From an uncultured Vampirovibrio sp. (lineage in GTDB: Bacteria > Cyanobacteriota > Vampirovibrionia > Gastranaerophilales > Gastranaerophilaceae), in contig CAJTLW010000002.1 of NCBI GenBank assembly GCA_910577515.1, positions 1 to 64,000 of the forward strand: DNA of 64,000 bases, written 5' to 3'. Below are positions 42,384 to 51,926 of the stretch, piece by piece. A program made the position numbers and the translations under genes. The stretch's first letter is position 1; the number at the start of each line of letters is the position of its first letter. The notes below the pieces were generated by a model, which was not told where the DNA came from, ran no database searches, and saw only the letters and a list, made by a program, of their open reading frames with translations.

Positions 42384-42411
42384 ATTATATCCCATATTTT
42401 ATTTTTTACAA
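42384..42411 (-). promoter_or_regulatory. Antisense RNA promoter, locus B
   Basis: TTGTAA (42411-42406), a 16-bp spacer and TATAAT (42389-42384) on the minus strand, the same arrangement as locus A, with shared AAAATAAAATA spacer sequence. Confidence 0.7.
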
Positions 42412-42554
42412 GGCTAAAATTTTATGAAAACGGTCTTTCCTTTGGGGGAATTTTAATTTCTTGTCTAAAAATCCTTTTTTGTACTAAAATGAAGAAAAGG
42501 GCGGTATAATATGCTCTGTAAAATAACAAAAGACTAAATTAGAAGGATTTAATT

Positions 42555-45032
42555 ATGCAGGTTTCACTAGAGTGGTTAAATGAATATGTGGATTTAGATG
42601 GTATAGAACCCGAATTAATCGCACATAAGCTTACTATGAGCGGTTTAGAGGTTGAAGAAATTGAAGTTAGAAAACAAAAATTTACAAATATAATTACTGC
42701 ATTAATTAAAAAAATCGATAACCACCCTAATGCTGATAAATTGCACCTTGTGACTGTTGATACAGGAAATTCTGTAAAAACTGTTGTTTGCGGCGCACAA
42801 AACATAAAAGAAGGGCAAATTATTCCTTATGCAAGTGTCGGTTCAAAAGTTTTTTCAAGAAAAACAGGCGAATTGTTTGAGCTTACCCCTGCTGTAATAA
42901 GAGGAGTAGAATCACAAGGTATGCTTTGTTCACAGGATGAACTTGGCTTAGATGGAATGCAAAAAGAAGATGGCATTTTGATTTTAAACAACCCTGCTCT
43001 TGGATTGGGTGAAATCAAGCTTGGCGAACCTTTGGAAAAAGTTTTAAACTTAAATGATGAAATCGTATTTCACTTAGCGCCCACTGCAAACAGGGGTGAT
43101 GAAATGTCTGTAATTGGTGTTGCAAGAGAGTTATCGGCATTATTTAATAAAAAGTTAAAATTTTCACCTTTGAGTGCGACAAAAGATGCCTCGACTGATA
43201 AATTTAAAGTTGAAATCATAGATGATGAATCTTGTAAATATTATTCTATCGCCCTTTTAAAAGATATTAATATTAAGCCCGCCCCCGATTTTATTCAAAG
43301 AAGAGTGATGGCAGCAGGCATGCGCCCAATTAACAATGTTGTAGATATTACAAACTACGTTATGCTTGAATTTGGCACTCCTTTACATGCTTTTGATTTT
43401 GATAAACTTGATAATTACCTTTGTGTCCGCTATGCAAAAGAAGGTGAAAAGCTTGTTACTATTGATGAAGTTGAAAGAAATTTAACAAAAGAAACTGTTG
43501 TGATAGCAACAAAAGAAGAGCCGGTTTGTCTTGCTGGTGTTTTTGGCGGAAATAATTCAGAAATTGACGATAATACTAAAAATATTGCGCTCGAAGCCGC
43601 ATTTTTCACAGCACATACCAATAGAAAATCTGCCCGCTCTGTTGGATACCGTTCTGAAGCAAGTGCAAGGTTTGAAAGAGGTGTGGATATTGAGCTTGTT
43701 CAAATGGGCTTAATGCAGGCTGTTAATCTTTTAATAAAATATGCTGATGCCAAATTTGAAGGATTCACTGAATGCGGCAAAAATAAAAAAGATGATATTG
43801 AAATAACCCTCAGAGGTTCTGAAATTAAAAGAATTTTAGGGATTGAAATTGAGCAGGCTAAATGCATTGAAATCCTTGAAAACCTAGGTTTTGAATTATT
43901 GGGCAAAAATGAAATTGCTGCAAAATTTAAAGTTCCAAGCTACAGAACAAATGATGTATACAGAGAAATAGATTTAATTGAAGAGGTAGCTAGAATTTCA
44001 GGCTACGATAGCATCCCGCCTACTTTAATGAACATAAAAGAAGGTGCCACAATAACGTCTGAGCAAAGAATTTTAAAACAGGTAAATGAAATGTTTTTAA
44101 ATTCAGGCTTTGATGAAATTGTAACCACTTCTCTTGTAGGGGATAACCTTTATAAAGAATATATGACAGAGCTTGATAAAGAAACTGCTCTTATTGTGAT
44201 GAACCCGCAAAGTGAAGATGCTACAACGCTTCGTCAGCAAATGATGCCAAACCTTTTAAATGTTGTAAAATTAAACTTTGATATGGGAAATAAAAATTTC
44301 AGAATGTATGAAATCGGTAAAGTTTTCCACATTAAAGAAAAGGCAACAGAAGATTCTTCAGGAGTCGAAGAAAAAAGGAAACTAACAGGCTGTATCTTTG
44401 GAAGTCTAAACAATGAAATGTGGAATAAAAAAGAAACGCCCGATTTTTACACACTAAAAGGGGTTATAGAAAATTTATTTGATATTTTAGGGCTTGAAAA
44501 AAGGATTGTATATTCGCCTTTAAAAAATCCTGAAAATTATAAATTTATGCACCCCTTTAAAACGGCCACAGTTGAACTTTTAGGCAAAAATGCCATTAAT
44601 ATCGGATATTTTGGGAAATTGCATCCTATTTTAGCAGATAAAATGAAATTAAATCAGGATTTATTTGTTTTTGAACTTGATTTAGATGCAATCTTGGATG
44701 CAATTCAAACAGGCGGTGTGGTTAAATATAAAAAATTGCCCCAAACAACGCCTATTATGAGGGATATTGCTTTTGTTGCAGATAAAACAATTTCAAATAG
44801 CGATATTTTAAAAGCTATTAAAAAATTCAGCGATAAAAATATCTTCAAAGGTGCAAAAATATTTGATATCTATGAAGGAAGTAATATTGAAGCTGGCAAA
44901 AGAAGCCTTGCTTACAGAATTACCCTTCAGGATGTTGAAAAAACGCTTACTGATGAAATTATTGAAGCTGAAATTTCAAAAGTAAAACAAGGTTTAACAA
45001 AAACCTTTGATGGCTTGAGTTTTAGAGAATAA
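42555..45032 (+). CDS. pheT: Phenylalanine--tRNA ligase beta subunit
   Basis: An 825-residue subunit that with PheS charges tRNA-Phe. In order: N-terminal domain (MQVSLEWLNEYVDL), an EMAP-type tRNA-binding OB domain (about 40-150, HPNADKLHLVTVD), B3/B4 editing domain (about 210-380), B5 domain (about 405-475), the catalytic-like core (MNPQSEDATTLRQQMMPNLL) and a C-terminal FDX-ACB anticodon-binding domain (about 730-825, LPQTTPIMRDIAFV). Length is normal. pheS is not adjacent, as in cyanobacteria. Ribosome site AGAAGGA. Confidence 0.96.
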   Translation: MQVSLEWLNEYVDLDGIEPELIAHKLTMSGLEVEEIEVRKQKFTNIITALIKKIDNHPNADKLHLVTVDTGNSVKTVVCGAQNIKEGQIIPYASVGSKVFSRKTGELFELTPAVIRGVESQGMLCSQDELGLDGMQKEDGILILNNPALGLGEIKLGEPLEKVLNLNDEIVFHLAPTANRGDEMSVIGVARELSALFNKKLKFSPLSATKDASTDKFKVEIIDDESCKYYSIALLKDINIKPAPDFIQRRVMAAGMRPINNVVDITNYVMLEFGTPLHAFDFDKLDNYLCVRYAKEGEKLVTIDEVERNLTKETVVIATKEEPVCLAGVFGGNNSEIDDNTKNIALEAAFFTAHTNRKSARSVGYRSEASARFERGVDIELVQMGLMQAVNLLIKYADAKFEGFTECGKNKKDDIEITLRGSEIKRILGIEIEQAKCIEILENLGFELLGKNEIAAKFKVPSYRTNDVYREIDLIEEVARISGYDSIPPTLMNIKEGATITSEQRILKQVNEMFLNSGFDEIVTTSLVGDNLYKEYMTELDKETALIVMNPQSEDATTLRQQMMPNLLNVVKLNFDMGNKNFRMYEIGKVFHIKEKATEDSSGVEEKRKLTGCIFGSLNNEMWNKKETPDFYTLKGVIENLFDILGLEKRIVYSPLKNPENYKFMHPFKTATVELLGKNAINIGYFGKLHPILADKMKLNQDLFVFELDLDAILDAIQTGGVVKYKKLPQTTPIMRDIAFVADKTISNSDILKAIKKFSDKNIFKGAKIFDIYEGSNIEAGKRSLAYRITLQDVEKTLTDEIIEAEISKVKQGLTKTFDGLSFRE

Positions 45033-45045
45033 AATATGATATAAT
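45015..45045 (+). promoter_or_regulatory. Promoter of the umuC-like gene, apparently leaderless
   Basis: TTGAGT (45015-45020) and a perfect TATAAT (45040-45045) with a 19-bp spacer. The -10 ends 8 bases before the ATG at 45054, and no ribosome site is present. No LexA-type box was seen. Confidence 0.5.
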
Positions 45046-45053
45046 GTCTCATT

Positions 45054-46253
45054 ATGCCGCAAAGTTCATATATTGTTCTTGTAGATTGCAATAATTTCTT
45101 TGTATCCTGTGAAGAGCTTTATGACCCTTCGCTCAAAGGGAAGCCCGTTTGTGTTTTGGGAAATAATGACGGGTGTGTTGTTGCACGTTCTAATCCTGCT
45201 AAAGACCTCGGCATTACAATGGGGATGCCGTATTTTATAGCAAAGAAAAAATTTCCTGATGCTATTTACCTATCCGGAAATCTTGCAAAATATAAAAGTA
45301 TTTCAAAAAAAATTATGGCAAAATTAACGGATTTTACCCCGAATGTTGAAGTTTATTCAATAGATGAAGCCTTCTTGGATATCACAGGATGTGAAAAAAC
45401 TCATAAAATTTCTTATCTTGAAATTGCCCGAAAAGTTCGTACAGATATTAAAAATGAAATAGGGATTGATGTTTCAATAGGTTTGTCGCCTACAAAAACT
45501 CTTTCAAAATTGGCCTCAGAAATTGCAAAATCAGGCATAAGAAAGCATACAGACTTATCTGGCGTGTATGAAATTAATGAAGAAAACAGGGTTGAAATTT
45601 TAAAAAACACAAGCATAAATGAAATTTGGGGTATAGGACGCAACCTTGAAAAGACGCTTCGCCGCCACAATATAAGAAGTGCTTTTGATTATACGAAGCT
45701 ATCTGATGATTTTCTTAAAAGAAATCTTGGAAAGATAGGGCTTGATTTAAAGCAGGAGCTTTTAGGAAACTCTGTTAGCCCTGTTGAATATGAAAATTCG
45801 CTTCCAAAAAGCATCTCAAGCACGCGTTCGTTTCGAAATTTTACAACAGATAAAAGCGTTATTAAAAATGCCCTGAATGGCCATCTCCACCACGTTTGCA
45901 CCAAATTAAGAGAATACAATCTAACAGCAAAGCACCTTTCTATAATGCTTAGAACCAAGGATTTTAAGATTTTTACAAATAAAATCTCGCTGGATGAGCC
46001 GGTTGATAGTGAATTTGAAATAAATAAAAAAATCTATACTCTTTTTGATGAAATTTATATGAAAGGGGTAATATACCGCTCCTGTGGTGTTGTTTTATCA
46101 AGGGTGGAACCCAAAAAAGAAATGCAGTTGGGGCTTTTTAGCGCAAAAGAAAAGGAAAAATCAAAAAACCTTTCTAAGGCCTGGGATAATATTGAAAAAA
46201 AATTTGGTCAAGGTACGCTTAAAATCGGTAAAACAACAGAAGAAACCGAATAA
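45054..46253 (+). CDS. umuC: Y-family DNA polymerase, UmuC type
   Basis: A 399-residue translesion polymerase. Palm motifs are VLVDCNNFFVSCEELYDP (first Asp) and EVYSIDEAFLDITG (Asp-Glu pair). GCVVARSNPAKDLGI is the UmuC finger region; SIGLSPTKTLSKLASEIAK and a helix-hairpin-helix follow (INEIWGIGRNLEKTLRRHNI). The C-terminal little-finger region ends in ALG-type QLGLF, a likely clamp-binding motif. No umuD is adjacent, so it may work with an unlinked partner or alone. Confidence 0.9.
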   Translation: MPQSSYIVLVDCNNFFVSCEELYDPSLKGKPVCVLGNNDGCVVARSNPAKDLGITMGMPYFIAKKKFPDAIYLSGNLAKYKSISKKIMAKLTDFTPNVEVYSIDEAFLDITGCEKTHKISYLEIARKVRTDIKNEIGIDVSIGLSPTKTLSKLASEIAKSGIRKHTDLSGVYEINEENRVEILKNTSINEIWGIGRNLEKTLRRHNIRSAFDYTKLSDDFLKRNLGKIGLDLKQELLGNSVSPVEYENSLPKSISSTRSFRNFTTDKSVIKNALNGHLHHVCTKLREYNLTAKHLSIMLRTKDFKIFTNKISLDEPVDSEFEINKKIYTLFDEIYMKGVIYRSCGVVLSRVEPKKEMQLGLFSAKEKEKSKNLSKAWDNIEKKFGQGTLKIGKTTEETE

Positions 46254-46262
46254 AATACAATA

Positions 46263-47540
46263 TCAGCTTTTCTCAGCAAGTTTTGAACGTTCAAGCTCAC
46301 CTTTAATTATATTTTTTGCAAAATTAAGCTGCGAATCATTATTTTTTTCAAAATCATCTCTTGTGATTTCAACAAAATAATTTGGGGTTATTCCTTTTTT
46401 ATTAATGTCATTTCCGCTTGGCGTTAAATACCTTGCAATAGTAAGGTTTAGCCCGGTACTGTTTGGCATAGGATAAATTTTTTGTACAACTCCTTTGCCA
46501 AATGTTTTTGTTCCGATAATAACCGCCCTGTTATTATCTTTAAGTGCAGCTGATACTATCTCGCTTGCGCTTGCGGATTCTCCGTCTACCAAGACTGCAA
46601 GTGGTTTATCATAAACATAATCTTTGTTTTCTGCACTATAAGAGCTTCCTTTGCCATCCCGCCCGATAACACGCACTATGTCTCCTTTTTGAAGAAACAT
46701 ATTAGCTACAAACACTGCATTTTGAAATAACCCGCCCGTGTTTCCTCTTAAATCAAGAATGAGCGCTTTTGTATCTTTTATTTTATTAAGTGCTTCAATA
46801 AATTCAATGGGCGTATTAGAACTTATAAAGCTTGTTATTCTTATATAGCCAATTTCTTTATCAAGCGTTTCTGCTTCAACGGTTTTAATTTTAATCTCTG
46901 CCCGTTTAATTTTTTTAATGATTTTTTCACCGTTTCTTAATATTTCAAGCTCTACAAGATTATCTTTATTTTCGCTGCCATTTGGGCCTGTTTTTATATA
47001 GTTTGCAGCCTGAAAAATACTACCCCCTTTAATATCATTTCCGTTGATTTTTAAAATCATATCTCCAGATTTTACCCCCTGAATATCAGCAGGGGCGCCT
47101 TTTATCACGCTCATAATATAAATTTTGCCTGAGATTGATACAATATTAATTCCGATACCGTAAATTTTTGAATCAATTGTTGTGTTTTGTTCTTCAAATT
47201 CATTCTTATTTAAAAATTTTGAATACGGGTCGTTTAGGCTTGCAAGCATTGTATTTATGGCAATGTAAGCATCTTCTTCGGTTTTAATTTTATGGCTGTA
47301 GCGTTTTTTCCACCTTGCCCAGTTCTGCTCATTCATATCATCATCAAAATAGCTTGATTTTATTAAAGACCAAGTCTGGTTAAATAATTCATCAGGCTCA
47401 ATTGCTGCATCTTCAAACTTTGTATTTTCACCAGGCAAAACCCCGTAATTTCCTGAATTTTGAAAATAGAAAAAATTACAGATGCTAAATAAAATAAAAA
47501 GGCAGCATAAACTGACTAGTCTTTGTTTTATATTTTTCAT
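46263..47540 (-). CDS. S41 C-terminal processing peptidase (Ctp)
   Basis: A 425-residue periplasmic serine protease. N-terminal membrane anchor (residues about 8-26), a PDZ domain (about 125-215, YGIGINIVSISGKIYIMSV, GDMILKINGNDIKGG) and the S41 catalytic core with ILDLRGNTGG, VDGESASASEIVSAALKDN (nucleophile Ser) and GTKTFGKGVVQ (Lys). Cleaves C-termini of envelope proteins. The downstream gene of a pair with the response regulator, 4 bases apart. Confidence 0.92.
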   Translation of the reverse strand: MKNIKQRLVSLCCLFILFSICNFFYFQNSGNYGVLPGENTKFEDAAIEPDELFNQTWSLIKSSYFDDDMNEQNWARWKKRYSHKIKTEEDAYIAINTMLASLNDPYSKFLNKNEFEEQNTTIDSKIYGIGINIVSISGKIYIMSVIKGAPADIQGVKSGDMILKINGNDIKGGSIFQAANYIKTGPNGSENKDNLVELEILRNGEKIIKKIKRAEIKIKTVEAETLDKEIGYIRITSFISSNTPIEFIEALNKIKDTKALILDLRGNTGGLFQNAVFVANMFLQKGDIVRVIGRDGKGSSYSAENKDYVYDKPLAVLVDGESASASEIVSAALKDNNRAVIIGTKTFGKGVVQKIYPMPNSTGLNLTIARYLTPSGNDINKKGITPNYFVEITRDDFEKNNDSQLNFAKNIIKGELERSKLAEKS

Positions 47541-47544
47541 TTTT

Positions 47545-48273
47545 TTAATTCTTCTTTTTATTTATATTAACCCCTGTAGGAATTAATCGGTATCCGCCGC
47601 CATATATAGTTTCAATGTATTTATTTTTTTCAGTTGAAATTTTATCAAGTTTTGACCTTAGGTGTCTAATATGCACCCTGATTGTATCCCCATCATCATT
47701 GTCGCTATACCCCCAAACCTCTTTTAATAGGGTCTTGGAGGATACCATCTCATTATTGTGTTGCATAAGACAGTTTAAAATATCAAATTCAATAGGGGTT
47801 AGTTTTGTTTCTTTATCTAAAATTTTTACAGTATAGCTTTCGGGGATAAGCGTAATATCCCCTATAGATAAAAGTTCTTTATATCTTAAAGATTCTAATA
47901 CCTTCCCGCTTCTGTTTAAAAGGGCAAGCACCCTTGCCTTCAATTCTTCAATTTCAAAGGGTTTTGTTAAATAATCGTCTACGCCTGAATTAAAACCTTT
48001 TAATTTATCATTGAGTTCCCCGAGGGCTGTAAGCATAATAATCGGGATGTTTTTTGTATCATTTTGCTGTCTTATTTTATATGCAAGGGAATATCCGTCC
48101 AAAACGGGCATCATCACATCCAATATTATTAAATCAGGTGCTTCCTGTTTTATCATCTGCAACCCGACAACAGGGTCTGAAGCGGTTTTACAAGAGTAAC
48201 CGGCTAATTCAAGGTTAACCTTTATAAGCTCAAGTATTGCAATATCATCATCTATGACAAAAATTTTATTCAT
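47545..48273 (-). CDS. OmpR/PhoB-family response regulator
   Basis: A 242-residue two-component regulator. The receiver domain (1-120) has acidic pocket DDD near residue 8, phospho-acceptor Asp in LIILDVMMPVLDG, Thr in IIMLTALGE and Lys in LTKPF. The winged-helix output domain (about 130-235) has DGDTIRVHIRHLRSKLDKI and YGGGYRLIP. No histidine kinase is adjacent. The co-transcribed Ctp protease suggests envelope-related control. Similar cyanobacterial regulators are RpaA/RpaB, but identity cannot be assigned. Confidence 0.92.
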   Translation of the reverse strand: MNKIFVIDDDIAILELIKVNLELAGYSCKTASDPVVGLQMIKQEAPDLIILDVMMPVLDGYSLAYKIRQQNDTKNIPIIMLTALGELNDKLKGFNSGVDDYLTKPFEIEELKARVLALLNRSGKVLESLRYKELLSIGDITLIPESYTVKILDKETKLTPIEFDILNCLMQHNNEMVSSKTLLKEVWGYSDNDDGDTIRVHIRHLRSKLDKISTEKNKYIETIYGGGYRLIPTGVNINKKKN

Positions 48274-48368
48274 AAGAGAATTTTATAACAAAAATTGCGC
48301 AAAAAGGAGGGGCAAATGTGGGTAATTTTAAAAAATATTAATTAATATTAAAACAAAAATAGCAATTT

Positions 48369-48397
48369 TTGACATGCATGTGTTTTTTGCATATAGT
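48369..48397 (+). promoter_or_regulatory. Consensus promoter of speD
   Basis: TTGACA (48369-48374), a 17-bp spacer and TATAGT (48392-48397), about 57 bases before the start. The leader contains AGGAGGA. Confidence 0.75.
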
Positions 48398-48453
48398 GTA
48401 TATTGTCTTAAAAAATCAAATGTAAAATAGTAAATTTTTAGGAGGACTATGAA

Positions 48454-48906
48454 TTGGCGATAACCGTACCCTTAGGACTAAATGAAGATTTTAGATTAAA
48501 CCATTCCAAATATTTAGGACGCCATGTTTTGGCTGAATTTTTTGAATGTGACCCCAATGTTTTAAATAACCCTACTCTGGTTGAAAAATATATGCTTGAT
48601 GCAGCCCTTGAATGCGGAGCAACAGTAGTTCAAAAATGTTTTCATCTTTTTAATCCGCATGGAGTTTCAGGAGTTGTAATAATCTCTGAAAGCCACCTTG
48701 CAATTCATACTTGGCCTGAATTAGGTTATGCTGCAGTAGATTTATTTACCTGTGGAGAAAAATGCGACCCTAAAGTAGCTTATGAATTTTTGAAAAAATG
48801 CTTTAATTCAAAAGATGCTTCATATTCGCAATTAAACAGAGGTATTCTGGATAATAAAAATCTATCTGTTGAGCATACTCCTTTCTATATAAGCGCACAA
48901 GTTTAA
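48454..48906 (+). CDS. speD: S-adenosylmethionine decarboxylase proenzyme
   Basis: A 150-residue prokaryotic AdoMetDC that supplies decarboxylated AdoMet for spermidine. It self-cleaves at Ser in IISESHLAIHTWPE, generating the pyruvoyl cofactor. CGATVVQKCFHLFNPHGVSG and FTCGEKCDP are also typical. The start is TTG, seven bases after AGGAGGA. The ATG at 48449 is too close to that site and opens a 4-codon ORF ending at 48463. Spermidine synthase is not nearby. Confidence 0.93.
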   Translation: MAITVPLGLNEDFRLNHSKYLGRHVLAEFFECDPNVLNNPTLVEKYMLDAALECGATVVQKCFHLFNPHGVSGVVIISESHLAIHTWPELGYAAVDLFTCGEKCDPKVAYEFLKKCFNSKDASYSQLNRGILDNKNLSVEHTPFYISAQV

Positions 48907-48924
48907 AGGCATTTTCTAAGCATT

Positions 48925-48954
48925 TTGCACACTTAATGTATTTTATGCTAATAT
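48925..48954 (+). promoter_or_regulatory. Promoter of rimI, apparently leaderless
   Basis: TTGCAC (48925-48930), an 18-bp spacer and TAATAT (48949-48954) with an upstream TGC. The -10 ends six bases before the ATG at 48961; no ribosome site. Confidence 0.45.
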
Positions 48955-48960
48955 TTTGCT

Positions 48961-49470
48961 ATGCTTAAAATTGAAAAAATGTGTCTTGGTCATCTTGATG
49001 ATGTGATGGAGATAGAAGAAAAATGCTACGGTGAACACCACTGGGCAAGAGAATCTTTTGTAAATGAAATTGATAATCAAATTTCAGAATATTTGTGCGC
49101 TGTAAATGAAGCGGGCAAATGTATAGGCTATCTTGGCATGTGGAACATTATTGATGAAGCGCACATTACAAATTTTGCCGTAAATCCTGAATTTCAAAGA
49201 AAAGGTGCAGGGCATTTTTTAATAGTAAATGCTATTGAAAAATGTTATGAAAAAAAGATAAAATACATAACGCTTGAAGTTAGAACTTCAAACAAAAAAG
49301 CAAAAAATATATATGAAAAATTCGGCTTTAAATCTTTAGGGGTGAGGAAAAAATATTATCAGGATAACAATGAAGATGCGATAATTATGTGGACGGAAAA
49401 CATTTTCAATGAAAGTTATAAAAAACTGTTTGAAAAAAATCGGGAATATTTAAAAGAAATATTAAAATGA
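48961..49470 (+). CDS. rimI: Ribosomal-protein-alanine N-acetyltransferase (RimI-type GNAT)
   Basis: A 169-residue GNAT acetyltransferase. The acetyl-CoA loop is FQRKGAGHFLIV, followed by LEVRTSNKKAKNIYEKFGFK, the RimI signature; EEKCYGEHHWARESF at the N-terminus fits RimI. Acetylates N-termini of ribosomal protein S18 and others. Overlaps the BioY gene by 4 bases. tsaD, a common neighbour of rimI, is 2.5 kb away. Confidence 0.88.
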   Translation: MLKIEKMCLGHLDDVMEIEEKCYGEHHWARESFVNEIDNQISEYLCAVNEAGKCIGYLGMWNIIDEAHITNFAVNPEFQRKGAGHFLIVNAIEKCYEKKIKYITLEVRTSNKKAKNIYEKFGFKSLGVRKKYYQDNNEDAIIMWTENIFNESYKKLFEKNREYLKEILK

Positions 49471-50207
49471 ATAAAAGGATAAGAGGCGAGTTTGAAGAAA
49501 TAATCTATAAAGGCGAAAAAACGCCTTTCAGCCTTGGCACACTTGTGGTTGTGTGTCTTTGTCTTTTATTATTGATTGTAGGTACTTTTACCCAGCTGAA
49601 TTTTACACACTATTGGTGGGTAGGGGCGGAAGATACCATGTTTGGCCTTGGTACAAAACAATATTTATACATCCCGCAAATTCCCCTGGTACTTTTCATT
49701 GCAGCAATTTTAGGCGCAAGGTTTGGCTCTCTTGTTATTATTTTATATCTTCTAATCGGCTTTTTTATGTGGCCTGTTTTTGCTCTTGGCGGGGGTTTAG
49801 GGTATATTAAAAGTTACTTTTTTGGGTATATTTTAGGATACTTTTTTGCAATAGTTTTTGCAAGCCGTGTTTTATATTATGATAAATTTTCCTATAAAAG
49901 TATGCTTTATGCTTCAATTATAGGGGTTTTTGCGATACATTTCTGCGGAATATTGTATACTGCAATTTTAGGAATGTTCCACCTTGTAAATTTTGCGTTT
50001 ATAAAAGAAGCACTATCAACCCTGAATGGGGATAAAATCATCTATGATCTTGTGTTCTCATTCTTTTTTATAGCGCTATCCATCCCTGTTAAAGGCTTTC
50101 TGTGGCTTTTTATGAAAAATTATTCAAAACCAAAGCGTGATGCCAGAACTACCCGTGAAGCCCGCGAAATGCGCCGCATAGAACGCGAAAAATCTACTGG
50201 TATGTAA
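49467..50207 (+). CDS. bioY: BioY-type biotin transporter
   Basis: A 246-residue membrane protein with about six helices. It carries YIPQIPLVLFIAAILGARFG, LYLLIGFFMWPVFALGGGLG and SYFFGYILGYFFA, the BioY core. BioY is the substrate-binding part of an ECF transporter and can work alone. The C-terminal 30 residues are very basic (RTTREAREMRRIERE) and cytoplasmic. Close relative of cyanobacterial BioY proteins. Confidence 0.85.
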   Translation: MNKRIRGEFEEIIYKGEKTPFSLGTLVVVCLCLLLLIVGTFTQLNFTHYWWVGAEDTMFGLGTKQYLYIPQIPLVLFIAAILGARFGSLVIILYLLIGFFMWPVFALGGGLGYIKSYFFGYILGYFFAIVFASRVLYYDKFSYKSMLYASIIGVFAIHFCGILYTAILGMFHLVNFAFIKEALSTLNGDKIIYDLVFSFFFIALSIPVKGFLWLFMKNYSKPKRDARTTREAREMRRIEREKSTGM

Positions 50208-50223
50208 AAAATTAGGAGATATT

Positions 50224-51372
50224 TTGGAAAAACACGTTAAAAAATGGCTTAAATTAGGTTATATTGGCGAAGAACAAAGCAAGATAATTCTGGATGATAT
50301 AAAGGAAGAAAAGAATAAAAATGCCCGTCTTGCAATGAATGTTACTCTCTATACTATTGGAGCGATATTAACCGGTATAGGGGTTATTAGTTTTATTGCA
50401 GCAAACGATTGGATTTTAAGGCTTTTTTACTCCAGATTTGTAAAAATTTCTGCTTCTTTAATTGTTACATTTGCCTGCTTTTTCCTTGGGTATTATTTTT
50501 CATATATTAAAACAAGCCTTAAAAGATTGGGAAGTGTTTTGATTTTTCTTTCAACCCTGCTTATTGGTGGAGTTTGGGCGCTTATCGGACAAATATACAA
50601 TGTACACACAGATAATAATTTTGTAATATTTCTCCTATGGCTTATAAGCATTTTACCCGTAGCGTTTTTATTTGGAAAAAAGAGTGTGAATAATCTTGCA
50701 ATAGTGCTTTTTATAGCATCATATTTCAGTATTCCTAACATTTATGACTTTGCTTATTTAACCCCGATTGTTTTTGGCCTTGTTTTGTATAATTTTGCAA
50801 ATATTCCGCTTATTCAGAAGAATTTTATCGAATTTACTCCTGCATACAAGAGCATAGCTACTTTAGTGCTTTATTTTGCCACCCTTGTCATATTTTGTGC
50901 AAATATACTTATAGATAATTATGAAACAATTACCACTCCTGCAATTATTGCGCTTGCAGTATTTCTAATATTTGCTCTGATAAATTTCGTGTTCAATAAA
51001 AAAAGCGACGCCATGAGGGCTGAAACTATGATTTTATCCGGAATTGCCATATTGTATATGATATTGGGTATAAATATTTTAAATATGGAAATAGCTGCCA
51101 TAATTAACACTGCGGGTTTAAATATAATCCTTGTCTCTATTATTTTTGCAATGTATCATTTTGGATATAAAGCTCAAGATACGGGGCTTATTACGGGTGC
51201 AAATTATTTTACGCTGATTTATATCAGTGTTTTATATTTTAAAATAAGCTATCATCTTCTTGATAAAGCACTTTTCTTTTTCCTTGGCGGGGTTATTCTT
51301 CTTTCACTTGGGATTTACCTTGAAAAGCAAAAACGAGTTATAAAAACATGCAAAGGAGCAAAAGATGAATAA
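50224..51372 (+). CDS. DUF2157 membrane protein
   Basis: A 382-residue protein starting with TTG after AGGAGA. A cytoplasmic N-terminal helix (KWLKLGYIGEEQSKIILDDI) is typical of DUF2157; then about 10-11 membrane helices. Overlaps the next gene by 8 bases. DUF2157 and GDYXXLXY genes are a recurrent pair of unknown function. Confidence 0.85.
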   Translation: MEKHVKKWLKLGYIGEEQSKIILDDIKEEKNKNARLAMNVTLYTIGAILTGIGVISFIAANDWILRLFYSRFVKISASLIVTFACFFLGYYFSYIKTSLKRLGSVLIFLSTLLIGGVWALIGQIYNVHTDNNFVIFLLWLISILPVAFLFGKKSVNNLAIVLFIASYFSIPNIYDFAYLTPIVFGLVLYNFANIPLIQKNFIEFTPAYKSIATLVLYFATLVIFCANILIDNYETITTPAIIALAVFLIFALINFVFNKKSDAMRAETMILSGIAILYMILGINILNMEIAAIINTAGLNIILVSIIFAMYHFGYKAQDTGLITGANYFTLIYISVLYFKISYHLLDKALFFFLGGVILLSLGIYLEKQKRVIKTCKGAKDE

Positions 51373-51886
51373 TAAAACGAAGATGCTCATAATAATTGGT
51401 TTTTGGTTATTTCTAGCTCTTTTTGCCGTTATACAGAATGAAAAAATCTTCTTTGCAGGAGATGAAATACTTCTAAAAGTGCAGCCTGTAGACCCAAGAG
51501 ACTTTTTAAGAGGGCAATATGTGCAATTAAAGTATGATATTGGAACAATTCCTGTGAAAAAAAGTGAGCATTTTGCACACAAAGAAACAATTTATGTCAC
51601 ATTAAAAAAAGAGGGTAAATTTTACAGTGCAAAGAAAATCAGTAAGAATGCGCCAAAAATCCTTGGAGCAGAAGAAAAATATATAAAAGGCAGAATTGAC
51701 TTTATTCTTTATAGTTCAAGATATGGCAAAGATTACAATGATATTCGTATTGTATATGGAATAGAAAATTTCTTTACAAAAGAATCTGAAGCTAAAGCCA
51801 TTGAAAAAAGCCTTGCTGCAGGCGGTATTGCAAAGATTAAGCTGGATAAAAAAGGCAGGGCAAAGATTATCGGGGTGGAACAATAA
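51365..51886 (+). CDS. GDYXXLXY-family protein
   Basis: A 173-residue protein with one N-terminal membrane helix and an extracytoplasmic beta-rich domain. The family motif appears as RGQYVQLKYDI after VDPRDFLRG. It pairs with the DUF2157 protein upstream. Function unknown. Confidence 0.85.
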   Translation: MNNKTKMLIIIGFWLFLALFAVIQNEKIFFAGDEILLKVQPVDPRDFLRGQYVQLKYDIGTIPVKKSEHFAHKETIYVTLKKEGKFYSAKKISKNAPKILGAEEKYIKGRIDFILYSSRYGKDYNDIRIVYGIENFFTKESEAKAIEKSLAAGGIAKIKLDKKGRAKIIGVEQ

Positions 51887-51926
51887 GCTTTGTTGACAAT
51901 TATTGAAGTGCAATTGCTATAGGGTA

